DNA from: Nocardia macrotermitis
GTDB lineage: Bacteria > Actinomycetota > Actinomycetes > Mycobacteriales > Mycobacteriaceae
Direction: 5' to 3'
NCBI RefSeq assembly: GCF_009604405.1
Contig: NZ_WEGK01000002.1
Span: 186,001 to 250,000, forward strand
Length of the DNA stretch: 64,000 bases
The translations under genes were made by a program, and so were the position numbers. The notes below the pieces were generated by a model that was given only the letters and a program-made list of their open reading frames with translations, did no database searches and was not told the origin of the DNA. This document shows positions 56,775-64,000 of this stretch, in pieces (within the stretch, counting starts at the first letter, position 1; the number at the start of each line of letters is the position of its first letter).

Positions 56775-58124
56775 TCAGATGTGTTCGGCGATGGTGATGG
56801 TGGCGGTTTCGGGACGTTGGCCCAGGACGGCGTCGATGTCCGGTTGGTGGGTTGTGAAGGCGCCCAAGGTGATCGGGATGGTGAGGCGGCCGCCCCGGGT
56901 GGCGTGCAGGGTTTGTATCCGGGTGCCGCGAGGGGTGGTGACGGTGACCTGGTAGGGGGCGCCGGCGCGGTAGCGGGTGGCGGTGGCGACCGTCGCGGAA
57001 GTTGTTGCGTTCAAGGTGAATCCGTTGCGGGTGACGCCGCTGAGGGTGGCGAAGGCCGGGCCGGTGCGGTTCACGGTGACCTGATATCCGTACGCGTCGA
57101 AACGGGGTTCCGCGGCGGTGAAGGCGAACGGGTCGGGCAGTGCGGGCGGGCGCGCGAAGGTCGCCATCATGCCGGGGAGGTACTGGGACAGGTCACGTCG
57201 CCAGTAGGACCAGGTGTGTGAGCCGCCGCCGTAGTCGTGCCATTCGTGGGCGATGCCGAGGGCGTTCAGACGGTTGTGCATGCTGACGCTCTGCGGGTGG
57301 ACGCTGTTGCCCTCGGTGGCGTCGAACGTCTTGTTGAACGGTCCCGGATTGCCGTTGCCGGTGTACAGCGCGAGGTGCATGCCGCGCAGATTCGCGGCCA
57401 GATCCCACGGATTGTGGGCGCGCCAGCGGGCTTCCTGCGTGGAGCGCGGGCCCCAGAGGCTGCCGGGGACGGGGTTGTCCAGACCGGCGAGCATCTCGTC
57501 GGTGGTGATGGCCTTGGGGTCGTTGGAGTCCAGTGCGCCGGAAAACGATGCGGCGGAGACGAATCGGTCGGGATGCCGGGCGGCGTAGCTCATCGCGCCG
57601 AATCCGCCCATCGAGAAGCCCGCGATCGCGTGGCCGCGACGTCCGGGCACGGTGCTGTAGTGCGCGTCGACCCAGGGCAGCAGCTGGCCGATGTGGTAGC
57701 TCTCCCAGCGCGGATTGCCGCCGTGGCCGTTGTTGTACCAGTCGCTGTAGAAGCCGCCCTTGCCGGAGTCGGGCATGACCAGGATCACCTGCGCGCCGCC
57801 GACGATGGCCTCGGCGTTGCCCTTGGCCGGGTCGGTCCAGTCGCGGGCCTGCGGGGCGGCGTTGCAGCAGCCCTCCAGCAGCATCAGGACCGGATAGCGC
57901 CGGGCGGGCGAATATCCCTGCGGCAGTAGCACTCTCACGAAGGTGGGGGCGTCGAGGTGCTGGGTGGTGAAGACCAGTTCGTGCAGGCGGGCGTTGATCG
58001 CGGTGTCGGAGCGCAGTACCAGTCCGGCGGTCGGGGCGGGTGCGGCTGTCGCGGGCCCGGTCAGGGACAGTGCCGCACATAATCCGGCGAGCAGCGCGAC
58101 ACACCGGGTCTTGAACCGGGACAT
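56775..58124 (-). CDS. Secreted esterase (mycolyltransferase-like alpha/beta hydrolase)
   Basis: 449 aa. Signal peptide VALLAGLCAALSLTGPATAA. The PF00756-type hydrolase domain has the nucleophile motif GFSMGGFGAM and a late His (GGGSHTWSYW). This fold includes antigen-85 mycolyltransferases and S-formylglutathione hydrolases; the motif is not the Ag85 type, so the substrate is open. A C-terminal beta-rich domain of about 115 residues follows. The family is typical of nocardiae and mycobacteria. The 260-bp gap downstream has no clear gene. Confidence 0.8.
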   Translation of the reverse strand: MSRFKTRCVALLAGLCAALSLTGPATAAPAPTAGLVLRSDTAINARLHELVFTTQHLDAPTFVRVLLPQGYSPARRYPVLMLLEGCCNAAPQARDWTDPAKGNAEAIVGGAQVILVMPDSGKGGFYSDWYNNGHGGNPRWESYHIGQLLPWVDAHYSTVPGRRGHAIAGFSMGGFGAMSYAARHPDRFVSAASFSGALDSNDPKAITTDEMLAGLDNPVPGSLWGPRSTQEARWRAHNPWDLAANLRGMHLALYTGNGNPGPFNKTFDATEGNSVHPQSVSMHNRLNALGIAHEWHDYGGGSHTWSYWRRDLSQYLPGMMATFARPPALPDPFAFTAAEPRFDAYGYQVTVNRTGPAFATLSGVTRNGFTLNATTSATVATATRYRAGAPYQVTVTTPRGTRIQTLHATRGGRLTIPITLGAFTTHQPDIDAVLGQRPETATITIAEHI

Positions 58125-58199
58125 GGGTTTCCTTCACTCCGACTGGATGTGGCCGCGGGGCGGCAGGGTTCGTTTCGGGCGGTTTGCCCGTATCGAAAT

Positions 58200-58391
58200 C
58201 TATGACACGGTCGCGCTCGCACTGCCGCCGGATCCGGGAATCCGCACGATCGTGCGGTTCGGCGGCGGCGTGGGCCGCACTACCTGCGCGTTCGCGATTC
58301 GGATCGGATCTGCCTGTGCTGTCGGGGAGTTCGATGACGTGATCGCGCGCGGCATCGTCACCGCTGTGACGAGCGTGCGTCGACCGGGCAT
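58200..58391 (-). CDS. Small hypothetical protein with consensus Shine-Dalgarno
   Basis: 63 aa, MPGRRTLVTAVTMPRAITSS and onward, Ser/Pro rich. The ATG at 58391 is preceded by aaaggagg with ideal spacing (4 bp), the best ribosome site in this part. No family is recognised. It lies 75 bp upstream of the esterase start on the same strand, so it could be a co-transcribed leader peptide or small protein. Confidence 0.45.
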   Translation of the reverse strand: MPGRRTLVTAVTMPRAITSSNSPTAQADPIRIANAQVVRPTPPPNRTIVRIPGSGGSASATVS

Positions 58392-58611
58392 CGGACCTCC
58401 TTTCATTGCAACTCGCAGAAATGTAGCGTGCATCGAATCCGGATGCCACCGGTCGTGGGGTGGGGTGGGTGTTCTCGGTCGGTGAGTGTTCGGCGTGGGT
58501 GATCTCGCTGGGTGTCTCTGCGAGGCTCAGGTGGTGGTTCGGCCGTGAAGGGCGCTGCGAGGGCGTGAAACTCGGGTGCTGTCGAGGGGGTGGGCGCGTT
58601 ATCGTCGGCGC

Positions 58612-58878
58612 ATGCTGGTTGCGCGGGCCAAGTGGCGGCGTCTGGAGTTGACGTACGATGACCGGCCGGTCGGAGCGCTGCGGCAACGAGGGCATCGCGC
58701 GATCGCTGAATTACCCACGGCCACAATGATTTTCCACAGTCATTCCAGAACCGACATCCGCGCCTACCCCGGCTTCGCCGACGCCGCCCCCTCGGTACCG
58801 GCCATGATGACGGCCACCAACACCCACGTCGCACGCTACGGCTGGGACATCCACACCCCGGACCGCTACTACCGCTGA
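58612..58878 (+). CDS. Hypothetical protein, 88 aa
   Basis: MLVARAKWRRLELTYDDRPV is the N-terminus and HTPDRYYR the C-terminus. The last 45 residues have normal coding codon bias; the start is uncertain. No family recognised. It ends about 30 bp before the left end of the IS200/IS605 element. Confidence 0.35.
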   Translation: MLVARAKWRRLELTYDDRPVGALRQRGHRAIAELPTATMIFHSHSRTDIRAYPGFADAAPSVPAMMTATNTHVARYGWDIHTPDRYYR

Positions 58879-58980
58879 CGCCCGGCAGAGGCGACCGCTA
58901 CCAGGATGTCCGCTAGTGCGCCGGGTTTCAGCCCGGTGGTGAAGGCGGACGTGGGAGGGTCGCCATGGCCCGAGCGTGTC

Positions 58981-59352
58981 CTAGAGTGGATGGTTCTGCT
59001 GTTCGATGTACTGGCGCAGGATAGAGATCGGCGCGCCGCCGACTGATCCGGCGAAGTACGATCCGGACCACAGGCGTTGGGCGCGCCAGTAATGCGTGAC
59101 GAGGTCCGGGAACTCTTGACGCATCCGCCGCGACGACAGGCCTTTCAGGGAGTTCGCGAGTCGCGACAGTGCGACCTTGGGTGGGAAGTTCACCAGCAGG
59201 TGCACGTGGTTGGTGTCGCCGTTGAACTCCACCAGCTCGCATTCGAAGTCGGCGCACACGTCCCGCATGATCTGTTCCATCCGGGCCAGATGGCGGCCGT
59301 CGAAGACTCGATGCTGGTACTTGGTGCGGAAAACCGAGTGGGCGTGAAGCAT
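58981..59352 (-). CDS. tnpA: IS200/IS605 Y1 transposase TnpA
   Basis: 123 aa. HUH motif is HVH at residues 49-51 (NHVHLLVNFPP). The catalytic Tyr is residue 115 (LRQYIEQQ). The enzyme cuts single-stranded DNA at the element ends during replication. It has the usual length; the start may be a little further upstream. Confidence 0.88.
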   Translation of the reverse strand: MLHAHSVFRTKYQHRVFDGRHLARMEQIMRDVCADFECELVEFNGDTNHVHLLVNFPPKVALSRLANSLKGLSSRRMRQEFPDLVTHYWRAQRLWSGSYFAGSVGGAPISILRQYIEQQNHPL

Positions 59353-59418
59353 GAAATACAGTGTCTGCCAGGGTGTATCGACTCATTGGCGGTCATAAGC
59401 CGCTGGTAGTGTGGGGGC

Positions 59419-60582
59419 GTGCAACTCCGGTACAACTTCCGTGTCTATCCGACGCCGGGCCAGCGGGTTTCGCTGGCGCGGGCGTTCGGGTGCGCGCGGG
59501 TGGTGTACAACGATGCGCTCGCCGCGCGGCGGGAAGCGCATCGGAACCGGTCGTCGTACTTGCCGGATTCGGAGTTGTCCACACGTCTGACCGAGGCGAA
59601 GAAGACACCCGAGCGGGCGTGGTTGGCGGAGGTGTCCAGCGTTGTTCTGCAACAGGCTTTGGCGGATCTGAACACCGCCTACCGCAACTTCTTCTCGTCG
59701 ATCACCGGGAAACGTAAGGGTGCGAAGGTCGCGGCGCCGCGTTTGCGTTCTCGCAAGGACAACCGGCAGGCGATCCGGTTCACCAAGAACGCGCGGTTCG
59801 CGGTGACCTCCGGCGGGAAGCTGCGGTTGCCGAAGATCGGGGATATCCCGGTGCGCTGGTCTCGGGAGTTGCCATCCGAACCGTCGTCGGTGACGATCGT
59901 CAAGGACGCGGCAGGCCGGTATTTCGCGTCGTTCGTGGTGCGGACCGAGGACGACCCGTTGCCGCCCTCGGATTGCGAGGTGGGTATCGACCTGGGGCTC
60001 ACGACGTTCGCGGTCCTTTCGGACGGCAAGACGATCGCCTCGCCGAGGTTTCTGCGGCAGGTTGAACGCAAGCTCCGCAAGGCGCAGAAAGCGTTGTCCC
60101 GCAAGGAAAAGGGCTCGGCCAATCGAGTCAAGGCGCGAGTGAAGGTCGCTCGCGCTCACGCCAAGGTCGCCGATACCCGGAAAGACTGGGCGCACAAGCA
60201 CTCCACGCAGATCATCCGCGACAACCAAGCGGTGTTCGTGGAGGACCTGAGCGTGAAGGGTTTGGCTCGAACCCGGTTGGCGAAGTCGGTGCACGACGCC
60301 GGTTGGGGCACGTTCACGCGCATCTTGGAGGAGAAAGCGCAGCGGTACGGGCGCGTCTTCGCCGAAGTGGACCGGTTCTTTCCGTCAACGCGCATGTGTT
60401 CGGTCTGTGGGGCGATCGGGGAGAACAAGCCCCTGCATGTCCGGGAATGGACGTGCCGCTGTGGAACGACCCACGACCGGGATCTGAACGCCGCGAAGAA
60501 CATTCTGGCCGCAGGACGTGCGGACAGTCGAAACGACTGTGGAGCCGAGGTAAGCCCGGAACTTGTTCCGGCTCTTGGCTGA
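59419..60582 (+). CDS. tnpB: TnpB RNA-guided endonuclease
   Basis: 387 aa. RuvC active site complete: Asp191 (GIDLGL), Glu275 (FVEDLSVKGL) and Asp355 (HDRDLNAAK). The zinc site has C327, C330, C346 and C348. The helical HTH_OrfB region is at the N-terminus. TnpB uses an RNA from the right end of its element to cut empty donor sites, so it helps the element survive. The GTG at 59419 is chosen. It appears intact and therefore possibly active. Confidence 0.9.
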   Translation: MQLRYNFRVYPTPGQRVSLARAFGCARVVYNDALAARREAHRNRSSYLPDSELSTRLTEAKKTPERAWLAEVSSVVLQQALADLNTAYRNFFSSITGKRKGAKVAAPRLRSRKDNRQAIRFTKNARFAVTSGGKLRLPKIGDIPVRWSRELPSEPSSVTIVKDAAGRYFASFVVRTEDDPLPPSDCEVGIDLGLTTFAVLSDGKTIASPRFLRQVERKLRKAQKALSRKEKGSANRVKARVKVARAHAKVADTRKDWAHKHSTQIIRDNQAVFVEDLSVKGLARTRLAKSVHDAGWGTFTRILEEKAQRYGRVFAEVDRFFPSTRMCSVCGAIGENKPLHVREWTCRCGTTHDRDLNAAKNILAAGRADSRNDCGAEVSPELVPALG

Positions 60583-60656
60583 GAAGCAGTAACCCACCGA
60601 GAGCACTGGAATGTGCTGGTAGGAATCTCCACCCTTCAGGGTAGGGAGGACGTCAA
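60540..60656 (+). ncRNA. Probable TnpB guide RNA (omegaRNA/reRNA)
   Basis: The right end carries a hairpin, ctccaccc-ttca-gggtagggag (60626-60650, one bulge), followed by gtcaa, as in many IS200/IS605 right ends. The guide would begin at 60657 (accgtcaccgaac...). The RNA would overlap the end of tnpB. The 5' limit is approximate. Confidence 0.5.
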
Positions 60657-60818
60657 ACCGTCACCGAACATGACACCCCACTGGGCAACGGTTGGTTTAC
60701 CGCCATCTTCATCCACCGCCAATGGCTCGAACTCCCACCGACCGTTCCACTGGAACATCAGGCGTTCATCGCCTGGCTGGCCTACCGCACGTTCATACCC
60801 CGGCAATCGGACCTGTGA
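60657..60818 (+). pseudogene. Possible 3' gene fragment after the IS element
   Basis: A 53-codon frame with good coding bias runs from the element edge to a stop: TVTEHDTPLGNGWFTAIFIH and onward to IPRQSDL. It has no start codon, so it may be the end of a gene split by insertion. If it joins sequence left of the element, the partner is not clear; an ATG at 58906 just before the left end is possible. Confidence 0.35.
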
Positions 60819-60832
60819 GCGCTTCGAGATGC

Positions 60833-60991
60833 TCATTTGCGCCAGAACCGGAAGCACTCCGCCAGTCCACGCAGTGCTTCTGCCCGGTACCTCCCGTGTA
60901 TGCCGTGCACCGTGAGCGCTATTGCCACTGTCCGGCCCACGGACGCGACCGTCACGGATAATGCTGCGATCACAAATATGGTCGTCGTCAT
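60833..60991 (-). CDS. Small single-pass membrane protein, 52 aa
   Basis: MTTTIFVIAALSVTVASVGR is a membrane segment; the tail is RYRAEALRGLAECFRFWRK. Short membrane proteins with a similar AEALRGLAE tail occur in actinomycetes. Good codon bias. No known function. Confidence 0.5.
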   Translation of the reverse strand: MTTTIFVIAALSVTVASVGRTVAIALTVHGIHGRYRAEALRGLAECFRFWRK

Positions 60992-61311
60992 CGGTGCTCA
61001 TCACGCTTTCCCTGATCGCTCGGCAAGACGGTTCCAGTGTGTGGCAACATCACGTTCGCCGGTCTCGTGTGACCTGGGGAAATGCTGAAACGGTGGATAA
61101 CTTTCTCGGCTGTGGATGAATCGCACCGGTTTCATGGAGTCACGGCTGTCGAGCCCGTCCGGTGGTGCAATCTGAAGGGATGTTCCCGCTCGATGGCTCG
61201 ACAGATTCGTGCCGCTCGGTGTCTTGTCGTCGGCCGATATGCCGCCGGGGCCGGGCTATACGTGGTGGCGGCTGGTCGACGGTCCACGAGCGGTCGTGAT
61301 GATCGCCGAAT
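60992..61311. other. Gap with no recognised gene
   Basis: 320 bp. Nothing recognised beyond probable promoter sequence for the small membrane protein on the minus strand. Confidence 0.4.
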
Positions 61312-61653
61312 TCACGGAGTCGTAGGGGTGGGGGTCGTTCGTGAACGGGAACGGATGAGTAGGACCAGGGCCGTCACGATGAGGATGTGGGCGGTGAGCA
61401 TCACCAGCATGGGGAGGGCGAAGCCTTCGTTGGTGAGGGTGCCGTGGTCGCCTACGCAGTAGAGGGTGTAGTTGGTGGAGGTGCCGTCGGAGTCGTGGAA
61501 GGTGTCGGAGACGACCATCGGGGTGGGGGTCGGGGGTGAACAGAACAGGGGCGCGGTGAGTTTCGCTTCGCCGGGCCAGATGGCGACGGGGATCACGATG
61601 CTGAATCCGCCGCCGACGAGGCCGGTCGCCAGCGCGGTTACTACACGGGGCAT
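61312..61653 (-). CDS. Small membrane protein, 113 aa
   Basis: Two hydrophobic segments: an N-terminal one (VVTALATGLVGGGFSIVIPV) and one near the C-terminus (LPMLVMLTAHILIVTALVLL). The loop between has two cysteines. It follows the lipoprotein gene with only 3 bp between, so the two are co-transcribed. No family recognised. Confidence 0.6.
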   Translation of the reverse strand: MPRVVTALATGLVGGGFSIVIPVAIWPGEAKLTAPLFCSPPTPTPMVVSDTFHDSDGTSTNYTLYCVGDHGTLTNEGFALPMLVMLTAHILIVTALVLLIRSRSRTTPTPTTP

Positions 61654-61656
61654 CGG

Positions 61657-62310
61657 CTACACCTGCTGGACTCGGAGGAACGCGCCGGTGCGGTCGAATT
61701 CCACGACCGCCTCCGAACGCGCGGACACCACGTTGGCGACCATGCGGATATCGCGGTCGAAGCGGCTCACGATGATGGCGGTGACCTGGCCGTCCGGGAT
61801 CTCGCTGCGGGTGCGGGCGGTGTCGACGATGTCTTCGATATGCGCGAGGCCGGGCACCTCGCTGATCGTGAAGTTCTCGCCGTCCAGATCGTCGAGCGCC
61901 GAAACCCGCACGGGGCGTGGGGAACTCAGGTCGCCGAGGGTGAAGGAGTATTCGTCCAGTACGCGGGGTTGCCCGGGCGGGCGGACGCGCAGGCGGACAG
62001 TCGGTTCGCGGGCGGTGAGATCGCCACTGTCCAGGAAGTTGGTCACCTGGGTCGGCTGGTCGTTCAGGACGAGCCGGAACTGGGTCGAATTCGGGGCCGT
62101 GAGCAGGATGACGTTCACATCTGGGTCACCGGCGCCGATGCGCTCGGCCAGCGCCGCGACCGCGGCCCGCGGCAGAGCGCTGACCAGTCCGCCGCCGCGG
62201 GTCCGGATCTGGTTCTCGAAGTCCGCGCGGTCCACCGCGCCGATACATCCGCTGGTACCGCCGAGCACCGCCACACACAGCAGGATGCGGAACCAGTTGG
62301 CACGGTTCAT
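61657..62310 (-). CDS. Putative lipoprotein
   Basis: 217 aa. Signal peptide with a Cys in GGTSGCIG acting as lipobox. The mature part is soluble with no known domain. It is co-transcribed with the small membrane protein, suggesting a joint envelope role. The ATG at 62310 opens the signal sequence. Confidence 0.65.
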   Translation of the reverse strand: MNRANWFRILLCVAVLGGTSGCIGAVDRADFENQIRTRGGGLVSALPRAAVAALAERIGAGDPDVNVILLTAPNSTQFRLVLNDQPTQVTNFLDSGDLTAREPTVRLRVRPPGQPRVLDEYSFTLGDLSSPRPVRVSALDDLDGENFTISEVPGLAHIEDIVDTARTRSEIPDGQVTAIIVSRFDRDIRMVANVVSARSEAVVEFDRTGAFLRVQQV

Positions 62311-62527
62311 GTCTCGAATGTTATGTGGTGGGGATCGATTGCGCCTGGGGACTTTTGGCCCGAGTTTGCTCGGCGGTACACGGTGATATCGGCAACCATG
62401 TTGGCTCAACACCATTCCACGCTTTGGCTGCATGAGCTGCTGGGCTTGTCCCGAGGCTGGGCACGTTCTCGGCACAATCGACGTGCCGGGCGGGGTTCCC
62501 GGGATGCGGAAACCCCCGCTGACCTGG

Positions 62528-62600
62528 AGCCGCCTGGGGGAATCGAACCCCCGACCTTTTCATTACGAGTGAAGCGCTCTACCGACTGAGCTAAGGCGGC
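62528..62600 (-). tRNA. tRNA-Thr (anticodon CGT)
   Basis: Cloverleaf on the minus strand: acceptor stem GCCGCCT/AGGCGGC, D-arm GCTCAGTCGGTAGAGC, anticodon loop CTCGTAA giving CGT, T-arm with GGTTCGATTCC, discriminator T. CCA is not encoded. It reads ACG. Confidence 0.95.
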
Positions 62601-63034
62601 GTGCCTTTCGGCTGTGCGAGTCTATCGCCTCCTGCATGGATCACGAAAACTACAGGTCAATGCGGTGCAATTGGCAGGGTCGGCGGCTGTGTTCGACCGG
62701 TTTCGGTAAGAAACGGGTATCGGACGGCAGCCGTCAGCCGACCCGAAAGCTGCGCAGACTGTTTGCTGTGGAGGTTGTCGGCAGATCGCCGCAGCGGATG
62801 GAGCAGGCCCAGGAACCGCGGGTGTGCAGCTGATCGGCGAACAGCTGGAATCGACCGAAGTGGGACTGGCAGGCGGCGACGCCGGAACATGTTGTGCCGG
62901 TTCGTCATCGACCTCGACGACAGTCGGATCGCTCGGCTGGTGCCCAGTAATGGCCTGGCGCGGTCTCAGCGCGGCAACAACTGTGCGCCGAAGTCTGAGA
63001 CCATGGGCGGCAATCCGGTGCGGGCACGCTGCAT
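62601..63034. other. Gap with no recognised gene
   Basis: 434 bp between tRNA-Thr and the CqsA-like gene. Small ORFs on both strands look like chance frames. Confidence 0.45.
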
Positions 63035-64000
63035 TCAGTGTGCCGGCTTGGGTGGTGCGGTGCCGATTCGGTCACGAATCTCGCTGCAAGCCAACAGTAT
63101 TCGTTGAATTTGTGGATCGGTGAGGGTTGCGCGCAGTGAGAACCTGATCAAGGATCGGTCCGGTGGTGTGGCCGGTGCGCAGAACGGTGCGCCGAGCACG
63201 CCGTGTCGTTCGAGGATGTCGCGCACCTGCAGGCTGTGTGTGTCGGGTCCGGTGGGTATGGACACGATGTGACTGTCCGATCCCGCGAGGTCGAATCCGA
63301 GAGCCGCCAGCGCTTCTCGTACCGCCGCGGATATCTCGTGCAATCTGGTCCGGCGATGATCGGCGGTGCGCACGACGTCGAGGGTGGCATCCAGCCCGGC
63401 GAGGTCGTGGGAGCGCAAGGCCGAAGAGAACACCGCCGGATACGACGCCGACCGGAAGTAGTCGACGAAATCCGGGTCGTGCACCGCGATGAAGCCGGCG
63501 CGTCCGGCGAATGCCTTCGCCAAGCTCGCGGTGCGGAACGCCACCTGCTCGACGAGACCGAGTCCGACGACCGTGCCGGCCCCGCACGGTCCGTCGATAC
63601 CCAGCGAGTGCGACTCGTCGACCACCAGCACACTGCCGGATTCCTCGCAGACCTCACACAGCCTGGTCAGCGGGCTGTGGCTGCCACTGGTGCTACAGAT
63701 CGCGTCGACCGCGACGATGCCGGGGCCGTGCTCGCCGATCTGGACGCGCAGGTGGTCGGGTTCGTGGTGTCGAAAGAGGTGAATCGGCGCTGCCGCCATC
63801 GCGGCGCCTTGCCGCAGCGACATGTGTGCCTTCTCGTCGACGTAGACCGGAGTCTGCGGATCCGCGATCGCCTGCAGCAGGCCGAGATTCGCGTCCCAGC
63901 CCGACTGGCACACGATGCCGGCGCCGGCATGTGTGTACCGAGCCAGTCGGTCGCCCAGCCTGCCCTGGTCGACACACTGCTGTGGTGGCCTGGCACCGGA
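63035..64000 (-). CDS. CqsA-like alpha-aminoketone synthase (5' end outside window)
   Basis: 321 residues of a PLP-dependent alpha-oxoamine synthase; the N-terminus lies beyond the right edge. Motifs are VVDESHSLGIDGP (PLP Asp and His region) and ASLAKAFAGRAGFI (PLP Lys). The opening VCQSGWDANLGLLQAIADP and the late FCAPATPPDRSLIRFS match remembered Vibrio CqsA, which makes quorum-sensing aminoketones. BioF-type synthases share the fold, but these motifs favour CqsA. The partner genes lie outside. Confidence 0.75.
   Translation of the reverse strand, partial: SGARPPQQCVDQGRLGDRLARYTHAGAGIVCQSGWDANLGLLQAIADPQTPVYVDEKAHMSLRQGAAMAAAPIHLFRHHEPDHLRVQIGEHGPGIVAVDAICSTSGSHSPLTRLCEVCEESGSVLVVDESHSLGIDGPCGAGTVVGLGLVEQVAFRTASLAKAFAGRAGFIAVHDPDFVDYFRSASYPAVFSSALRSHDLAGLDATLDVVRTADHRRTRLHEISAAVREALAALGFDLAGSDSHIVSIPTGPDTHSLQVRDILERHGVLGAPFCAPATPPDRSLIRFSLRATLTDPQIQRILLACSEIRDRIGTAPPKPAH

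Larger units (their letters stand above)
58905..60656 (+). mobile_element. IS200/IS605-family element with tnpA and tnpB
   Basis: Divergent tnpA (minus) and tnpB (plus) sit between a left hairpin (ccggg-tttcag-cccgg, 58921-58936) and a right end. The right end reads ggaatctccacccttcaggg and then gtcaa at 60652-60656. Left boundary is approximate. No terminal inverted repeats or target duplication are expected for this family. Confidence 0.8.

Noticed and set aside
60636..61004. 122-codon minus-strand ORF
   Set aside because: It overlaps the small membrane protein in another frame and crosses the IS edge; codon bias favours the membrane protein.

Overview
The window is high-GC actinobacterial DNA, most probably a Nocardia or a close relative among the mycolic-acid bacteria. 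From about 15.1 to 56.5 kb the gene order follows, from recall, the Mycobacterium tuberculosis block Rv3683 down to Rv3644c: metallophosphoesterase, ponA2, whiB4, two ArsA-type ATPases, DUF4177, ridA, a metallo-beta-lactamase-fold hydrolase, crp, nth, a thioredoxin-like protein, a nudix hydrolase, marP, ephE, a holin-like membrane protein, acs, dppABCD, a degenerate Fic protein, a HAD phosphatase, the 6C small RNA, ssd, the tad pilus genes, a DEAH helicase, cspA, topA and holB. A DinB-family gene lies between topA and holB, where M. tuberculosis has an adenylate cyclase.

Layout. 0-6.4 kb is lipid and steroid related: the end of an acetoacetate-decarboxylase-like gene, echA19, an aldehyde dehydrogenase with a KstR-like box in the shared promoter, a NicO cobalt/nickel transporter under a cobalamin riboswitch, and choD. 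6.6-10.7 kb holds small regulators and unknowns: an ArsR/AHSA1 pair, an XRE/DUF5753 regulator, a tiny secreted protein, and a PaaX-like regulator opposite a membrane protein. 10.7-13.4 kb is an intact IS21-family element with a 5-bp target duplication, followed by tRNA-Pro(CGG). 13.5-56.5 kb is the conserved core. 56.7-64 kb is accessory: a secreted esterase, an IS200/IS605 element with tnpA, tnpB and a probable guide-RNA end, small membrane and lipoprotein genes, tRNA-Thr(CGT), and the 3' part of a CqsA-like alpha-aminoketone synthase cut by the window end.

How the genes work together. ponA2, whiB4 and the ArsA pair form a conserved cell-wall and redox neighbourhood. marP is translationally coupled to a nudix gene, and nth to a thioredoxin-like gene. 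dppABCD makes a complete peptide importer opposite acs. ssd, tadA, tadB, tadC, a Flp-type pilin and two TadE-like genes make a tight-adherence pilus operon; no prepilin peptidase is in the window.

Most unusual feature: between tadA and tadB (44712-45303) there is an array of about 75-bp repeats. Each unit looks like a copy of the tadA-tadB junction, and the array is read as three small overlapping ORFs that keep stop-start coupling from tadA into tadB. Also notable are a structured intergenic repeat family at three loci, a 39-bp minisatellite, a Fic protein with all key catalytic residues replaced, an EphE homologue without a nucleophile, and a CqsA-like gene in an actinobacterium.
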